A stretch of DNA of 64,000 bases. Source: Micromonospora zingiberis. Its GTDB lineage: Bacteria; Actinomycetota; Actinomycetes; Mycobacteriales; Micromonosporaceae. This document shows positions 32,307 through 40,124 of this stretch, piece after piece. A program made the position numbers and the translations under genes. How positions within the stretch are numbered: the stretch's first letter is position 1; each line of letters starts with the position of its first letter. The stretch spans positions 1-64,000 of the forward strand of contig NZ_SJJR01000022.1 in NCBI RefSeq assembly GCF_004331455.1, read 5' to 3'. Under the pieces are notes generated by a model. That model was not told the DNA's origin, did not search any database, and saw nothing but the letters and a program-made list of their open reading frames with translations.

Positions 32307-32539
32307 CGGTACTCCCGCTGGGTCTGGTGCCCGGACTCCCCTTAGGAGCGGACGCTTGCCGACGCACCGTATCGAGCGGCCCTGTGAGGTCGCTGAAAGC
32401 CCTCAGTGGGCGAGCCGAGGTGGTTCCGGCGGCAAGAGGGAGATCTTGGTACGAATGTGCCCCTTGAAGGGCGCACTCGTACCAAGATCCCGGATGCTTG
32501 GCGTGCTGACCGAGTGGTCGCACCACTCGGCAGGCGAGG

Positions 32540-32761
32540 TCAGGGGGCGACCAAGTCGAACTCGCCCGCCTTCACGCCACTGATGAAGGCCATCCACTCG
32601 TCGGCCGGGTAGACGATCGTCGCGGCATCGGGTGCCTTGCTGTGCCGGACAGCAACCCGTCCAGAACCGTCGAGCACCGGCCCCGCCTCGACGCAGCTAC
32701 CGCCGTTGTCGTTGCTCTTGGTACTGATGTGCCAAGCCACCGCCGGCATACCCTCGCTCAT
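32540..32761 (-). CDS. DUF397 protein
   Basis: 73 residues from ATG 32761, overlapping the stop of the upstream regulator as ATGA. DUF397 pattern is clear: AWHISTKSNDNGGSCVEAGP, VAVRHSKAPDAATIVYPADE and WMAFISGVKAGEFDL. In actinobacteria these small proteins are encoded directly after an XRE/DUF5753 regulator and act as its partner, often affecting morphogenesis or antibiotic production. Confidence 0.9.
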   Translation of the reverse strand: MSEGMPAVAWHISTKSNDNGGSCVEAGPVLDGSGRVAVRHSKAPDAATIVYPADEWMAFISGVKAGEFDLVAP

Positions 32762-33615
32762 GACAACTCCTTCGCGATACTCGCGATCAACTGCGCGGAG
32801 ACACTCGTGCTCAGCGCAGCCTCCCTGAGTCGATGGTACGCATGAACAAACCTCATTGATCTTGGCGCTTCGACGTAGAGCCGACCGGCAAGGTTTTCCA
32901 GATAGGCAACCGCCGGGTACGGCTTCGGCAGGGTGAACAAGGTGAAGGCGCCATCCATACCAGCGTGCAGAGCGGTCGTAGATGGCAGCACCTGGATCTC
33001 CACGTTCCGTCGCGAGGCCAACTCGTGAAGATGTCGAAGCTGTCCACACATCGTTCGCCGCCCACCCACCAGCCGGCGCAGGACGTTCTCGTCGAGGACG
33101 GCCGCTACCTTGGTGGGCCCATCGAGCACCTTTTGCCGCTCGATGCGCAACTCAACCCAGCGAGCCACAGTCGCATCGGGCACCTCGGCTTCCTCTGCAT
33201 TGCGAATTACCGCCTCGGCGTAGTCGCGTGTTTGCATGAGACCAGGCAGCAAGACTGTGTTGAATGAACCGATACGTTCGGCCCTCCCCTCCAACCAGGG
33301 GTATTCGATGAACGAGGAGTCGACGACGTCGCCGTAGTCCTCGTCCCAGCGGTCGGTGCGCCACACCTCCTCGGCCAGGGCCAGCAGCCGGGCCCGCTCG
33401 GCGGCATGGTGAAAGCCGTACAGGTCCAGTAAGGCGATGACGTCGCCCTTGCGGATGGGCCAGTCCGCGCGCTCATAGCGACCGAGCGCCGACATGTCGC
33501 GTTGCAGGTGCTCCGCGACGAGTTTCAGCGTCATCCCGCGTTCCTCTCGTAACGCGCGTAACTGCTGGCCCAACCACTGCGCCCGCAGCGTCCGGATGAA
33601 CGGCTTGTGCGGCAT
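32758..33615 (-). CDS. XRE-family regulator with DUF5753 domain
   Basis: 285 residues from ATG 33615 with GAGAGGTGG upstream. N-terminal HTH: LGQQLRALREERGMTLKLVA, then HLQRDMSALGRYERA. The C-terminal DUF5753 part includes LLPGLMQTRDYAEAVIRN, RRLVGGRRTMCGQLRHLHEL and EIQVLPSTTALHAGMDGAFT. Forms a transcriptionally and translationally coupled pair with the DUF397 gene. Confidence 0.92.
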   Translation of the reverse strand: MPHKPFIRTLRAQWLGQQLRALREERGMTLKLVAEHLQRDMSALGRYERADWPIRKGDVIALLDLYGFHHAAERARLLALAEEVWRTDRWDEDYGDVVDSSFIEYPWLEGRAERIGSFNTVLLPGLMQTRDYAEAVIRNAEEAEVPDATVARWVELRIERQKVLDGPTKVAAVLDENVLRRLVGGRRTMCGQLRHLHELASRRNVEIQVLPSTTALHAGMDGAFTLFTLPKPYPAVAYLENLAGRLYVEAPRSMRFVHAYHRLREAALSTSVSAQLIASIAKELS

Positions 33616-34040
33616 GATCCACCTCTCGAAAAAAGTCGACGGAGCCCGCGAAGGAACCATTGCTCCAGTTCAGAGCCACTGGAAACGTGGTCTTCGGGTG
33701 AGGGTGACCACCGGCCCCCGGGGACGCCCGGTGCAAGCACGATGACCGCGGCTGGGCCAACAGCCGAGAAGGTGACGAGAGACGGCTTCGCGTGTGGCAG
33801 ACGCCTACCGTTTCTCGTCGGGTCTCAACATGGAGCCGCATTCCGGCTCCGACCGACTTGATGAATACCTATCACGGCCAGGCAGGTCGTCGCGAGCCCG
33901 CCTGGCCGGAAATCCGCACCATCCACTGGCAGCCCGGTGGCCGTACCGCCGAATGAGGCTGCGGTGGCCGGGCGGGGCGGCCCTGCCCGGAATTCCCCCT
34001 TCGCGGCAGGGCCGCTCCATCCACACTGGAGGAGCCTCCA
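33616..34040. other. intergenic, no gene seen
   Basis: 425 bp between divergent genes. Frames are open in places but lack a start with ribosome binding site or coding-like composition. GGAGGAG precedes the DivIVA-like gene at 34041. Confidence 0.4.
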
Positions 34041-34295
34041 ATGACTCGCGGAAACGTCTACGGCAGCCGGCCACCCCGGCTCCACCCGAGCGACGTTCGG
34101 GACCGGCAGTTCCCGGTCGTCGGTTTCGGCCGTCGCGGCCTCGACCAGGAGGAGGTACGACAGTTCCTGTATCGGGTGGCGCGGGAGCTGGCCATCCTCT
34201 ATCAGGACCTGGCCCGGCTCGACGACGAGAACGTACGCCTCAAACGGGCCCTGCGGGACTGGCAGACCGCGCAGGCGAGGCGGAGGACACCATGA
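34041..34295 (+). CDS. DivIVA-domain small protein
   Basis: 84 residues with GGAGGAGCC upstream. Contains RQFPVVGFGRRGLDQEEVRQ followed by FLYRVARELAILYQDLARLD, the DivIVA/Wag31 N-terminal pattern (F-x-x-x-R-G-x-D-x-x-E-V) and a coiled coil. Too short for polar scaffold function alone. Overlaps the next gene by 4 nt (ATGA). Confidence 0.8.
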   Translation: MTRGNVYGSRPPRLHPSDVRDRQFPVVGFGRRGLDQEEVRQFLYRVARELAILYQDLARLDDENVRLKRALRDWQTAQARRRTP

Positions 34296-34705
34296 GCCAG
34301 CGGCATGTGATCCACCTACCGGTGAACGTGCCGGAGTTGGCCGACGCGCTTCGCTTCGCGTACACCCTGACCCGGTCGCTGGCCCTGATACCGGCGATCG
34401 AGGTGGCCAGCGCGAACGTCTCGGCCGAGGACGCCCAGCACGTACGCCACTGGGTCTTCTGCGACCGCTTCCTGCCCGACCGGCGTCGGTGCACCCGCCG
34501 GGCCGACCACGACGGGCCCTGTGACCCGGTCGGCCCCAGACACGGCCAGGAGGTCGCCGTGGTGATCGACATTGACGAGTACCGGCGGCTACGGGGTGAG
34601 CAGGTCGGCCTGATGGACTACCTTCGCTCAGGCCCGCTACTCGACACGGACCTCGACATCGAGCGAGCCACCGATCACCCGCGCGAGGTTGACCTTGCCG
34701 GCTGA
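34292..34705 (+). CDS. chimeric protein: unknown N-terminus fused to Phd/YefM antitoxin C-terminus
   Basis: 137 residues. Residues 1-~85 (MSQRHVIHLPVNVPELADAL ... CTRRADHDGPCDPVGP) resemble no antitoxin. From RHGQEVAVVIDIDEYRRLRG to DIERATDHPREVDLAG it matches the C-terminal toxin-binding half of Phd/YefM antitoxins of VapC-type toxins. The DNA-binding N-terminus of the antitoxin is missing; the join lies at RHG, a tripeptide also present in Phd proteins just before this point. It may still neutralise the toxin but not autorepress. Start overlaps the DivIVA-like gene. Confidence 0.65.
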   Translation: MSQRHVIHLPVNVPELADALRFAYTLTRSLALIPAIEVASANVSAEDAQHVRHWVFCDRFLPDRRRCTRRADHDGPCDPVGPRHGQEVAVVIDIDEYRRLRGEQVGLMDYLRSGPLLDTDLDIERATDHPREVDLAG

Positions 34706-35117
34706 GAGGGGCTACCTGCTCGACACCAATGTCGTCTCCGAGTTGCGCAAGATCAGCCCAAACCAGGCCGTGCTGGCTTGGTATGAAGCCCACCGGCACG
34801 CGCCGGCCTACCTCAGTACCTTGACCATTGGCGAGATCCGGGCGCGCATCGAACGGTTGCGACCCAAGGACGTCGACCGAGCCTCAGCGTTGGAGCGATG
34901 GCTAGACACGCTCGTCGCCAGCTACGGCGATCGCGTCCTGCCCGTCTCCGTGGAAGTCGCCCAACAGTGGGGAAGGCTCAATGTTCCGCCACATCGGCCG
35001 CCGGTGGTCGATGGGCTTCTGGCGGCCACCGCGATCGTCCACCGTCTCACCTTGGTGACCCGCAACGTGGCCGACGTCGTGGCCACCGGGGCGGCCCTGG
35101 TGAATCCCTTCGAATAG
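34689..35117 (+). CDS. PIN-domain toxin, VapC/FitB-like
   Basis: 142 residues from TTG 34689 (TTG 34695 also possible), overlapping the antitoxin end. PIN domain: YLLDTNVVSELRK (first Asp), STLTIGEIRARIERL (Glu), RPPVVDGLLAATAI (Asp) and LVTRNVADV (final Asp/Asn region). These carboxylates form the RNase Mg2+ site. The FitB-like subgroup is suggested by the LDTNVVSELRK start. The gene looks intact although the partner antitoxin is chimeric. Confidence 0.85.
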   Translation: MTLPAERGYLLDTNVVSELRKISPNQAVLAWYEAHRHAPAYLSTLTIGEIRARIERLRPKDVDRASALERWLDTLVASYGDRVLPVSVEVAQQWGRLNVPPHRPPVVDGLLAATAIVHRLTLVTRNVADVVATGAALVNPFE

Positions 35118-35220
35118 CACCTTCAAAAGTTTTTCGGTCGGGATGTCGAGAACGGTGGTGTCTGCTTCTACCTCCGGGTGCAAGCACCGATGATGGGTGC
35201 GCAGCCGTGAGGAGACGACC

Positions 35221-35622
35221 GTGAAGTACATGCTGCTGATGCAGTTCAGCGCCGCCGGGGCCGACTTTCCCGCGATCCACACCTGGACGCCGGAGGAGAT
35301 CAGCGCGCACATCGGGTTCATGGGCGAGGTGAACGCGAAGCTGGTTGCCGACGGCGAGCTGGTCGACGCGCAGGGGCTCGCCGGGCCGGCGCAGGCGAAG
35401 ATCGTACGCGCGGGTGCCGGTGGTACGCCGGTGGTGACCGAGGGGCCGTTCGCCGAGACGAAGGAGTTCCTCGCCGGCTACTGGATCGTCGACGTGGAGA
35501 GCCCGGAGCGGGCGGTGGCGTTGGCGGCCTGGATCTCCACCGCGCCCGGCCCGGGTGGCGAGCCGCTGAACATGCCGGTCGAGGTGCACCCGGTGATGTC
35601 CGCGCCGCCGCAGGACGTGTGA
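35221..35622 (+). CDS. YCII-related (DGPF-domain) protein
   Basis: 133 residues from GTG 35221 after GAGGAG. YCII-like fold: VKYMLLMQFSAAGADFPAIH, GPAQAKIVRAGAGGTPVVTE, GPFAETKEFLAGYWIVDV and PGGEPLNMPVEVHPVM. Such genes are regular partners of ECF42-type sigma factors, as here, where the stop overlaps the sigma start (GTGA). Probably part of the sigma factor's regulon or control circuit; biochemical role unknown. Confidence 0.88.
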   Translation: MKYMLLMQFSAAGADFPAIHTWTPEEISAHIGFMGEVNAKLVADGELVDAQGLAGPAQAKIVRAGAGGTPVVTEGPFAETKEFLAGYWIVDVESPERAVALAAWISTAPGPGGEPLNMPVEVHPVMSAPPQDV

Positions 35623-36860
35623 CCGACGACGAACTGACCGGGGACCTGCTGCGTGATCTCGCGCCGCAGGTCCTCGGCGTACTCGCCCGCCGGTTCGGTG
35701 ACTTCGCCACCGCCGAGGACGCCGTGCAGGAGGCCCTGCTGGCCGCCGCCACCCAGTGGCCGACCGACGGCGTACCGGACAATCCCCGGGGTTGGCTGAT
35801 CCAGGTCGCGTACCGGCGGATGATCGAGATGGTCCGCAGCGAGCAGGCCCGGCGGGCTCGTGAGGATCTGGCCGCCCGGCGGGAGCCGGCGGACCGGCAG
35901 CGCGTACCGGCGCTCGACGACCAACTGACCGCGGACCGCGACGACACCCTGGTGGTGCTGCTGCTCTGCTGCCACCCGGCGTTGTCGCCGGGATCGGCGA
36001 TCGCGCTCACCCTGCGGGCGGTGGGCGGCCTGAGCACGGCGGAGATCGCGCGGGCGTTCCTGGTGCCGGAGGCGACGATGGCGCAGCGGATCAGCCGGGC
36101 CAAGCAGCGCATCCGCGATTCCGGTACGCCGCTGCGGATGCCCGAGGCGGCCGACCTTCCGGCCCGGCTCGCCGCCGTCCGACACGTGCTCTACCTGATT
36201 TTCACCGAGGGGTACGTGGCCAGCGCCGGAGACCGGCTGCGCCGGGTCGACCTGGCCCGGGAGGCGATCCGGCTGGCCCGGGCGCTGCACGCCCGGCTGC
36301 CGGACGACACCGAGTCCGCCGGGCTGCTGGCCCTGATGCTGCTCACCGAGGCCCGCAGCGCGGCGCGCACCGGTGCGTCCGGGGAGCTGATCCCGCTCGC
36401 CGAACAGGACCGGAGCCGGTGGGACGCGGGCGCCATCGCCGAGGGCGTCGCACTGGTCACCTGGGCGCTGCCCCGTGGGCCGCTCGGCCCCTACCAGGTG
36501 CAGGCCGCCATCGCCGCGCTGCACGACGAGGCACCGACCGCCGAGCAGACCGACTGGCCGCAGATCCTCGCCCTCTACGAGGTGCTGGAGGGCCTGTCGG
36601 CCAGCCCGGTGGTGACCCTCAACCGGGCGGTGGCGCTCGCCATGACCCACGGACCGGCCGCCGGCCTGGCCGTGCTCGACGCGCTGGACGACGACGCCCG
36701 GTTGATCGGTCACCACCGCCTGCCCGCCGCCCGCGCCCACCTCTCGGAGATGGCCGGCGACCACGCCCGCGCGGCGGCGCTCTACCGCACGGCCGCCGCC
36801 CTGACCGCGAGCCTGCCCGAACAGCGCTACCTGCTGATGCGCGCCGCCCGCCTGCCCTGA
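35619..36860 (+). CDS. ECF RNA polymerase sigma factor, ECF42-type (DUF6596 extension)
   Basis: 413 residues from GTG 35619. Sigma-2 region: RRFGDFATAEDAVQEALLAA. Sigma-4 HTH: GLSTAEIARAFLVPEATMAQ followed by RISRAKQRIRDSG. The C-terminal ~230 residues (RHVLYLIFTEGYVASAGDRL, LTEARSAARTGASGEL, TLNRAVALAMTHGPAAGL) are the TPR-like DUF6596 extension typical of ECF42, which replaces an anti-sigma factor. Coupled to the YCII gene. Confidence 0.92.
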   Translation: MTDDELTGDLLRDLAPQVLGVLARRFGDFATAEDAVQEALLAAATQWPTDGVPDNPRGWLIQVAYRRMIEMVRSEQARRAREDLAARREPADRQRVPALDDQLTADRDDTLVVLLLCCHPALSPGSAIALTLRAVGGLSTAEIARAFLVPEATMAQRISRAKQRIRDSGTPLRMPEAADLPARLAAVRHVLYLIFTEGYVASAGDRLRRVDLAREAIRLARALHARLPDDTESAGLLALMLLTEARSAARTGASGELIPLAEQDRSRWDAGAIAEGVALVTWALPRGPLGPYQVQAAIAALHDEAPTAEQTDWPQILALYEVLEGLSASPVVTLNRAVALAMTHGPAAGLAVLDALDDDARLIGHHRLPAARAHLSEMAGDHARAAALYRTAAALTASLPEQRYLLMRAARLP

Positions 36861-36883
36861 CCAACCCGCGGCCCCTGCGGCCT

Positions 36884-37000
36884 GCGTCCGTCGGATAGCC
36901 GCTGCCATTGCGCTCTGCGTCCGTCGGGTGGCCGCTGCCATTGCGGCCCGCGTCCCTCGGGTGGCCGCTGCCGTTGCGGCCCGCGTCCGTCGGCGGTGAC
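36884..37000. repeat. 33-bp tandem repeat, 3.5 units
   Basis: Units begin GCGTCCGTCGG at 36884, 36917, 36950 and 36983 (partial). A 33-bp period keeps an open frame on the minus strand (11-residue DAGRNGSGHPT-type repeat), but no start or coding context supports translation. Intergenic between ECF sigma and mannanase genes. Confidence 0.75.
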
Positions 37001-37014
37001 ACCCTCCTGCGGTC

Positions 37015-37216
37015 CCTTTGCTCTGCTTCACCGGACGCATCGCTGCTGCCCGGAAACCGGTGCGTGGGTTGAAGCAGAGCAAAGGCGCCGGGTGGGATAT
37101 GGGGTCGCGGCCCAAAGGGTGCGGTGACCGGAAGCGTGCCGGCTCGCTGCTGCCCGGTGAGGTGCCGGCGCCCGGGGTCGCGGCCCGAAGGGTGCGGTGA
37201 CCGGAAGCGTGCCGGA
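37015..37216. repeat. inverted repeat and 43-bp direct repeat
   Basis: CCTTTGCTCTGCTTCA (37015-37030) is perfectly complementary to 37070-37085, forming a stem with a 39-nt loop. Directly after it, a ~43-bp segment starting GGGGTCGCGGCCC at 37101 recurs at 37174 with one change. Together with the 33-bp repeats this makes a 330-bp repeat-only spacer. Confidence 0.7.
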
Positions 37217-37218
37217 CA

Positions 37219-37256
37219 CACCAGTGGCCGGGTCCAGACGGGCCCGGCCACTGGTG
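37219..37256 (-). terminator. strong hairpin after mannanase gene
   Basis: CACCAGTGGCCGGG and CCCGGCCACTGGTG, 14-bp perfect arms with a 10-nt loop, seven bases after the stop of the minus-strand mannanase. GC-rich stem without clear T-run, as usual for actinobacterial terminators. Confidence 0.7.
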
Positions 37257-37262
37257 GGTCGT

Positions 37263-38624
37263 TCAGCTGGCGGTGCAGGTCACCGTGGGGGTGGAGTTGG
37301 TGCCGGTCCAGCTGCCGAGGAAGCCGAAGCTGGTGCTGGCGCCGGCGCCGAGGCGGCCGTTGTAGTCGACGTTGCGGGCGGTCACCGTCGAGCCGCTGCT
37401 GGTCACCGTGGCGTTCCAGGACTGCGTCACGGTCTGGCCGTTGGCGAAGTTCCAGCGCACCGTCCAGCCGGTGATGGCACGCGAGCCGGCGGTCACCCGT
37501 ACGTCACCCTGGAAGCCACCCTGCCACTGACTGCCGATCGTGTACGTCGCCGTGCAGCCGGCGGCCGGCGGCGGGGTCGTCGGCGGTGCGGTGGTGGGCG
37601 GGGGCGTGGTGGGCGGCGGAGTCGTCGGTGGCGGAGTGCCGCCGTAGACGCTGGCTTCCCGCGCGGTCTGCCGGATGCCGTTGGTGCCGTTGAACAGTCG
37701 CTGACCCCAGCTGGTCAGCTGGTTGGGGTTGAAGTTGGTGGCCATGTCCAGGTACTCGACGCCGCCGCTGTTGCCGCTCCACGACCAGCCCAGCCAGCCG
37801 ATCCCGTTGGCCTGGGTGTACGACAGGATCGAGTCCTCGTCGGGGTCGCCGTCGGAGTGGTAGTGGCCGAACTCGCCGACCACGATCGGCAGTTGTCGGC
37901 TACGGAAGCGGCCCAGGTAGTCGCTGATCTCGGCGGCGGTGTCGAAGACGCCGTACATGTGGATCGAGAAGACGGTGTTACGGGCCGGGTCGGCGTTGAA
38001 CACCGTCGGGGCGTTGTCACGCATCGTGAACGACCAGTCCTGACCCCAGTTCGGGGCGTCCACCATGATGGTGTGCGCGATGCCGCCGCTACGCAGCCGG
38101 CGGATCGCGTTGGCGGTGTCGGTCGCCCAGGAGGAGTAGTTCTGGTTGCCGTACGGCTCGTTGCCGATGTTGACGATCGCGTACGCTTCCTGGCCGTTCA
38201 GCGCGCTGGCGATGCTGAGCCAGTAGTCGACCGCGCGGTCCAGCGTGATCGCCCCGCTCTGCTCGCCGTAGCCGGTGGTGTCGTGCACCTCAAGGACGCA
38301 GATCAGCCGGTTGGTCTTGCAGAGCTGGATCACGTTGGACACGTCGGCGGCGCTGTTGCGGGTCCACCGGTCGCCGCTGGACAGCACGACCCGGACGGTG
38401 TTCGCGCCCAGCGCCTTGACGTTGGCGAACGAGCTGGTCTGCTGCGTGTACCAAGTGTGCGCGTGGTTGACCCCGCGCATGATGAACTCGTTGCCGTTGG
38501 CGTCGTAGAGCTTGCCGCCGCTGACCGTGAAGCCGGAGGCGGCCTGCGCCGACGGGCCGAAGGCGAACACGGCGGCGACGGTGGCCAACAGGATGGCACC
38601 GGCGCCCGCGAATAGTTTTCTCAT
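37263..38624 (-). CDS. secreted endo-beta-1,4-mannanase (GH5) with CBM2
   Basis: 453 residues from ATG 38624 with GAGGAAA upstream. Signal peptide residues 1-~32 (MRKLFAGAGAILLATVAAVF, cleavage after AQA). GH5 catalytic domain: MRGVNHAHTWYTQQTSSFAN and VRVVLSSGDRW, acid/base Glu in NIGNEP (about 156), nucleophile Glu in VVGEFG (about 251). Closest to actinobacterial ManA-type GH5_8 mannanases by IMVDAPNWGQDW. A (TPPP)n linker leads to a C-terminal CBM2 (CTATYTIGSQWQGGFQGDVR ... CTAS, paired Cys). Degrades mannan outside the cell. LacI-type operators lie upstream. Confidence 0.9.
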   Translation of the reverse strand: MRKLFAGAGAILLATVAAVFAFGPSAQAASGFTVSGGKLYDANGNEFIMRGVNHAHTWYTQQTSSFANVKALGANTVRVVLSSGDRWTRNSAADVSNVIQLCKTNRLICVLEVHDTTGYGEQSGAITLDRAVDYWLSIASALNGQEAYAIVNIGNEPYGNQNYSSWATDTANAIRRLRSGGIAHTIMVDAPNWGQDWSFTMRDNAPTVFNADPARNTVFSIHMYGVFDTAAEISDYLGRFRSRQLPIVVGEFGHYHSDGDPDEDSILSYTQANGIGWLGWSWSGNSGGVEYLDMATNFNPNQLTSWGQRLFNGTNGIRQTAREASVYGGTPPPTTPPPTTPPPTTAPPTTPPPAAGCTATYTIGSQWQGGFQGDVRVTAGSRAITGWTVRWNFANGQTVTQSWNATVTSSGSTVTARNVDYNGRLGAGASTSFGFLGSWTGTNSTPTVTCTAS

Positions 38625-38766
38625 GGCTTTTCCTCGCAGGAGATTTCTCCCCCGTGCCCAGGGGGGTGCGATGGGTGGCGGGTGTGGCGGCTGTAGCCCG
38701 AAACAGCCGCGGAGCAAGGCCCGGCGAGGCAGGCATCAGCGTAGGCCGATGAAAGGCGTAAAAGCA

Positions 38767-38889
38767 ACCGGTTCAGTACGCCAGGCAGACCGGTGCACCC
38801 CGTGACGGCCCATACGGGACCGGGGCCGCCACGGGGGCGGACATCCCCACCACAGGATGCGCACCGCGCCGGTGTCTGAACCGGTTCAG
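38767..38889. promoter_or_regulatory. LacI-type operator candidates upstream of mannanase
   Basis: CTGAACCGGTTCAG at 38876-38889 is a perfect 14-bp palindrome with the central CG usual for LacI-family sites. A second partial copy CAACCGGTTCAG lies at 38767-38778. Spacing of 109 bp would allow looping. Likely mediates sugar-responsive control of the mannanase. Confidence 0.6.
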
Positions 38890-38993
38890 GACAACGGTAG
38901 GCAGGGGTTCGGCCAAGCGTCAAGCATCGGCGAGGGTTGACCGAACCGGACCGGGGTATCCGGAACGGGCCGCCCGGTCCGGAAGGAGACACC

Positions 38994-39956
38994 ATGGTCA
39001 ACATCGGCTACACCCTGATGTGCGAGCAGGCAGGTCCGAAGGAACTCGTGGACTACGCGGTACGGGCGGAGGCGGCCGGTTTCGACCACCTCGTCATCTC
39101 CGACCACTACTACCCCTGGCTGGAGTCACAGGGTCACTCCCCGTACGCCTGGTCGGTGCTCGGCGCGGTCGCCCACGCCACCTCCCGCGCGCAGCTGATG
39201 TCCTTCGTGACCTGCCCGATCCGCCGCTACCACCCGGCGGTGGTGGCACAGAAGGCGTCCACCATCGGGGTGCTCTCCGACGGGCGGTTCACCCTCGGCC
39301 TGGGCGCCGGGGAGAACCTCAACGAGCACGTGGTCGGTGCCTGGCCGCACGTGCAGCAGCGGCACGAGATGTTCGAGGAGGCGTTGCAGATCATCCGGCC
39401 GCTGCTCAACGGCGAGACGCTGACCTTCTCCGGCAACCACTACGACGTGCCCGACGCGTACGTCTGGGACCGGCCCGACGTGCCGGTGCCGATGGCGGTG
39501 GCCGCCTCCGGCCGGCAGTCGGCCACCCTCGCCGCCGAGTACGGCGACGGCATGATCGCCACCGATCCCGAGGCGCGTCTGGTGGACATGTACGAGCGGG
39601 CCGGCGGTGCGGGGCGACCCCGATACGGTCAGGTGGCCATCTGCTACGGCCCGGACGAGGCGGAGTGCCGGAAGATCGCCCATGACCAGTTCCGCTGGTT
39701 CGGGCTGGGCTGGAAGGTCAACACCGACCTGCCCGACAACGACGCCTTCGAGGCGGCCACCCAGAGCGTCCGCGAGGAGGACGTGGCGGCCGGCGTCTCC
39801 TGCGGGCCGGACGTGGACGCGCACGTGGAGGCGTTCAAGAAGTTCGTCGACGCCGGGTTCACCCACGTCGCGCTGATCCAGGTCGGCGGCGACACCCAAC
39901 CGATGTTCCTGGACTGGGCGCAGGAGCAACTGCTGCCCCGCCTGCGCGAGCTGTGA
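38994..39956 (+). CDS. F420-dependent LLM-class oxidoreductase (TIGR03557-like)
   Basis: 320 residues from ATG 38994 with GGAAGGAG upstream. Luciferase-like TIM barrel: IGYTLMCEQAGPKELVDYAV, GFDHLVISDHYYPWLESQGH, LGLGAGENLNEHVVG and AASGRQSATLAAEYGDGMI. The G6PDH/TIGR03557 group in actinobacteria uses coenzyme F420. The SDHYYPW motif and GAGENLNEH loop place it there; the substrate is not evident. Confidence 0.88.
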   Translation: MVNIGYTLMCEQAGPKELVDYAVRAEAAGFDHLVISDHYYPWLESQGHSPYAWSVLGAVAHATSRAQLMSFVTCPIRRYHPAVVAQKASTIGVLSDGRFTLGLGAGENLNEHVVGAWPHVQQRHEMFEEALQIIRPLLNGETLTFSGNHYDVPDAYVWDRPDVPVPMAVAASGRQSATLAAEYGDGMIATDPEARLVDMYERAGGAGRPRYGQVAICYGPDEAECRKIAHDQFRWFGLGWKVNTDLPDNDAFEAATQSVREEDVAAGVSCGPDVDAHVEAFKKFVDAGFTHVALIQVGGDTQPMFLDWAQEQLLPRLREL

Positions 39957-39978
39957 GCGGCGAGGGTGTGATCGCGCC

Positions 39979-40086
39979 ATGCGTATCGGCAACACGGAGA
40001 TCCGTCCCGCCGGTGGTGGCCTCGGCTGCCTCCTGATGATCCTCTTCTCGATCGTGCTGACCGTCCTGCTCAACCTGCTCGTGTGA
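39979..40086 (+). CDS. 35-residue single-TM membrane peptide
   Basis: ATG 39979 to TGA 40086, encoding MRIGNTEIRPAGGGLGCLLM then ILFSIVLTVLLNLLV. A short polar head, a Gly-rich turn and one TM helix. Located 22 bp after the F420 oxidoreductase, probably co-transcribed. Similar tiny membrane proteins are common in this family from memory; function unknown. Confidence 0.55.
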   Translation: MRIGNTEIRPAGGGLGCLLMILFSIVLTVLLNLLV

Positions 40087-40124
40087 CCCTGGCACGCCCA
40101 GGCCCCCAAGCCGTCAGGCGGGGG

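Noticed and set aside
33794-34291. N-terminal extension of the chimeric antitoxin frame up to 33794
   Set aside because: It overlaps the DivIVA-like gene in another frame, is Arg/Pro-rich and has no ribosome binding site; ATG 34292 overlaps the upstream stop as ATGA.
36884-37251. Repeat protein encoded by the 33-bp tandem repeats on the minus strand
   Set aside because: The frame is open because 33 is divisible by three, but there is no start with a ribosome binding site and no conserved neighbour or domain.
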